Origin: Bacillota bacterium
GTDB lineage: Bacteria > Bacillota > Clostridia > Peptostreptococcales > Anaerovoracaceae
Assembly: GCA_017437745.1 (NCBI GenBank)
Contig: JAFRYI010000010.1
Location: 1-64,000 of the forward strand
Direction of reading: 5' to 3'
Length of the DNA stretch: 64,000 nt
The notes under the pieces were generated by a model. It was not told the origin of the DNA, did no database searches, and saw nothing but the letters and a program-made list of their open reading frames with translations. Numbering within the stretch: position 1 is the first letter of the stretch; every line of letters starts with the position of its first letter. A program made the translations under genes and the position numbers. This document shows, piece after piece, positions 62,388-64,000 of the stretch.

Positions 62388-63056
62388 TTAGAACGATCCG
62401 TCCTCCGGGAGGTACGGACCCCAGTTGTACAGGCCGTCCTTAACGTAGACCTGATCGGGATGATATACGTAGAAGCGGGGCTTTCTATCCGGCTTGAGCG
62501 CCCAGAACGGCGCCTCGCGGTAGCATTCCTGCTGCGTTACCCAGCCTTTGTGATATTCCGTAGTGAAGTAGGTGAGCTGGTGGAAATGCAGTATCTTCCA
62601 ACCTTCGTCCGTTCTGATCAGCTCCCAGAGCATCTTTCCGCCCTGCCAGAACGCCGTAAGCGTCCTTTCCGCCGACCATTCCGGTTCCGGGGTAGCCTGC
62701 TTGGCCTTGGGAGAGATCATGCTCCACATGGCCCTGGCTCTGCTGCCGTCCTTGCTGAAAACGATCTGCGGGGTAGCAAGATCGTGGAAGTCCAGCCAGC
62801 CTCTCTTGGTCCGCCAGTCCTGAAGACGGGCGGCAAAGTCTTCCATGAATGCCTTTACGTGCTCCGGCCCCTCGTAGGTGCCGCAGGTATCGTATTCCAC
62901 GCTCACTTCCGGATGATCCTTGGCAAAGAGCTCTTCGTATACGCTCTTCGCGTCCAGTTCATCCATAAGAGTAACGTACCTTCCGAGCATCATGGTGATC
63001 TCACCTATGTCCGCTGTCTTCTGGAACCTGGCTAATTCTTTGTTGTCCAAGTTCAT
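62388..63056 (-). CDS. SnoaL-like/NTF2-fold protein C
   Basis: 222 residues, first gene of the operon. The N-terminal KTADIGEITMMLGRYVTLMD (residues 13-32) keeps the Tyr27 and Asp32 pair; a His is found in GWLDFHDLATPQIVF, where A and B have Gln, so it is closest to a full Tyr/Asp/His set. It ends in LYNWGPYLPEDGSF. GGAGG precedes the ATG. The three paralogs are about equally diverged from one another, so the triplication is old rather than a recent copy. Confidence 0.78.
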   Translation of the reverse strand: MNLDNKELARFQKTADIGEITMMLGRYVTLMDELDAKSVYEELFAKDHPEVSVEYDTCGTYEGPEHVKAFMEDFAARLQDWRTKRGWLDFHDLATPQIVFSKDGSRARAMWSMISPKAKQATPEPEWSAERTLTAFWQGGKMLWELIRTDEGWKILHFHQLTYFTTEYHKGWVTQQECYREAPFWALKPDRKPRFYVYHPDQVYVKDGLYNWGPYLPEDGSF

Positions 63057-63142
63057 TGATAGTTCCTCCGTCTGCTTGTTACTGGATTGTCAATTACATT
63101 CTATTTATGTTTTGGACAAGTGGGTAATTATTTATTTAGAGG

Positions 63143-63163
63143 GTTATAAGTTCTGTTTATAAC
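63143..63163. promoter_or_regulatory. Inverted repeat in the divergent promoter region, probable LysR box
   Basis: GTTATAA-GTTCTGT-TTATAAC, perfect 7-base arms, containing a T-N11-A core of the LysR type. It lies between the divergent LysR gene and the SnoaL/TRAP operon. Confidence 0.65.
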
Positions 63164-63232
63164 TTTTTTGTCTGCCCGGGTTTATTTATTATTATGTTTT
63201 TTGTATACTTAACACATCAGGAGGCATTTCAG

Positions 63233-64000
63233 ATGCAGATAGAACAACTTAGATACTTCCAGAAAGTCGCGGAATGCGGATCCATGAACAAGGCCGCCAA
63301 AGAGCTTTTCTGCACGCAGCCTGCCATTTCCGCAGCCATAAAAGCAATAGAAAAAGAGCTTGGCATGCCCATAATGGAGAGGACAGCCAACGGTATAGAG
63401 ATCACTCCGTTCGGCAAGATAGTGCTTCAGGACACCAACCTTATTCTTGGCTATGTGGAAAGATGGAAGGACATTTCTGTCAACCAGCAGCAGAACCAGA
63501 GCATAACGCTTTCGCTGACCGGTACCAGTCCGCCCTACACCTTCGTGGACTTCATAATGATGATGCGCCGCACCCATCCGACCATAAACATAAAACTGGA
63601 GTTCTCGCCGTCGCACAGGGGCCACATTTCGTTCGCCCGCGACCAGGACTTCCGTTTCGGCATATCCTACCGCGTGCCCGCCCACATGAGGGACACCAAG
63701 CGCTTCGCCAAGGAACACGGCATGAGGATAGCGATACTGGACCGCGACGAGTTCTGCATATTCTGCAACTCCGAAGACGAGCTTACGAAGCTTAACCGCG
63801 ACCCGGTGCTGGAGGATCTCCGCAACCGCGAGGTCCTGCTGTACCAGGATCCTAAGATGTTCCCGTACTTCGAGACGCTTAAGAAAGTCAACTGCAAGAT
63901 AGGTCCGCAGATGTGGTGGGAGGAGACCATGATGCTTGCGATAGCGTCCAGGCCCGATTCCATAGCGTTAAGACCGCGCCACATGGCCGGGAAGAGCGCA
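63233..64000 (+). CDS. LysR-family regulator, 3' end beyond the window
   Basis: 256 residues visible, open to the last base; about 40-50 residues are probably missing. MQIEQLRYFQKVAECGSMNKAAKELFCTQPAISAAIKAIEKELG is a canonical LysR winged HTH (residues 1-44). The effector domain starts near residue 90 (SITLSLTGTSPPYTFVDFIM). GGAGG lies 8 bases before the ATG at 63233. It is divergent from the SnoaL/TRAP operon with a palindromic box between, so it most likely controls that operon in response to the imported substrate or a product. Confidence 0.9.
   Translation, partial: MQIEQLRYFQKVAECGSMNKAAKELFCTQPAISAAIKAIEKELGMPIMERTANGIEITPFGKIVLQDTNLILGYVERWKDISVNQQQNQSITLSLTGTSPPYTFVDFIMMMRRTHPTINIKLEFSPSHRGHISFARDQDFRFGISYRVPAHMRDTKRFAKEHGMRIAILDRDEFCIFCNSEDELTKLNRDPVLEDLRNREVLLYQDPKMFPYFETLKKVNCKIGPQMWWEETMMLAIASRPDSIALRPRHMAGKSA

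Overview
The window comes from an anaerobic, moderately GC-rich Bacillota, probably a Clostridia-class organism able to use the Wood-Ljungdahl pathway. The signs are a CO dehydrogenase/acetyl-CoA synthase operon, a type III glutamine synthetase, DapL-type lysine/diaminopimelate synthesis, an LTA-synthase-like sulfatase, strong AGGAGG-type ribosome sites and T-tailed terminators. No rRNA, tRNA, IS element, phage gene or CRISPR array was seen. The species cannot be named from the sequence alone.

Layout. 1-3.3 kb: a truncated isochorismatase-family hydrolase, a HExxH zinc-peptidase-like protein, an AIM24/TIGR00266 protein and a flavodoxin-like reductase. 3.4-8.4 kb (minus): cooS-cooC-acsB with a good sigma-A promoter and an inverted repeat in the leader. 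8.5-13.2 kb: a small membrane-peptide ORF, a HAD phosphatase, a DUF1638 protein, a flavodoxin pseudogene with an internal deletion, a DUF6440 protein, and a MarR-acyl-CoA synthetase operon with a clear promoter/operator.

13.4-40.8 kb is a nitrogen and glutamine-amide island: purC-purB-guaA, pyrG, then on the minus strand an eight-gene operon (PEP/pyruvate-binding protein, glutamate synthase split over five polypeptides, type I glutamine synthetase, ANTAR regulator), then glnN-amt/PII-purF-asnB-dapF-dapL, glmS and purA. Four transcription units here (pyrG, the PEP/glutamate synthase operon, glnN and glmS) have a leader in which a short hairpin with a hexaloop of the form A-x-x-G-x-x overlaps an intrinsic terminator; glnN has two in series. 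This is the architecture of ANTAR-protein antitermination, and the ANTAR protein is encoded in the same island, so I infer one RNA-based nitrogen regulon covering glutamine synthesis and glutamine-dependent amidotransferases.

40.8-51.9 kb: surface and envelope functions of uncertain role (two lipoproteins, a thioesterase, a YczE-like membrane protein, an LTA-synthase-like sulfatase, a HAD hydrolase, a six-helix membrane protein, a BIG2-domain surface protein and a LysR regulator).

52-64 kb: a probable catabolic locus of undescribed substrate. A divergent LysR gene (cut by the window end) faces a nine-gene operon on the minus strand: three SnoaL-like proteins, a complete TRAP transporter (dctP, dctQ, dctM), a MoaF-family protein, a UGSC-motif protein and a cupin. 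It ends at a terminator and is followed by a CapA-like metallophosphatase and a GPH-family sugar-type symporter. The set suggests uptake of an organic acid and its conversion by NTF2-fold enzymes; the chemistry is not known from sequence.
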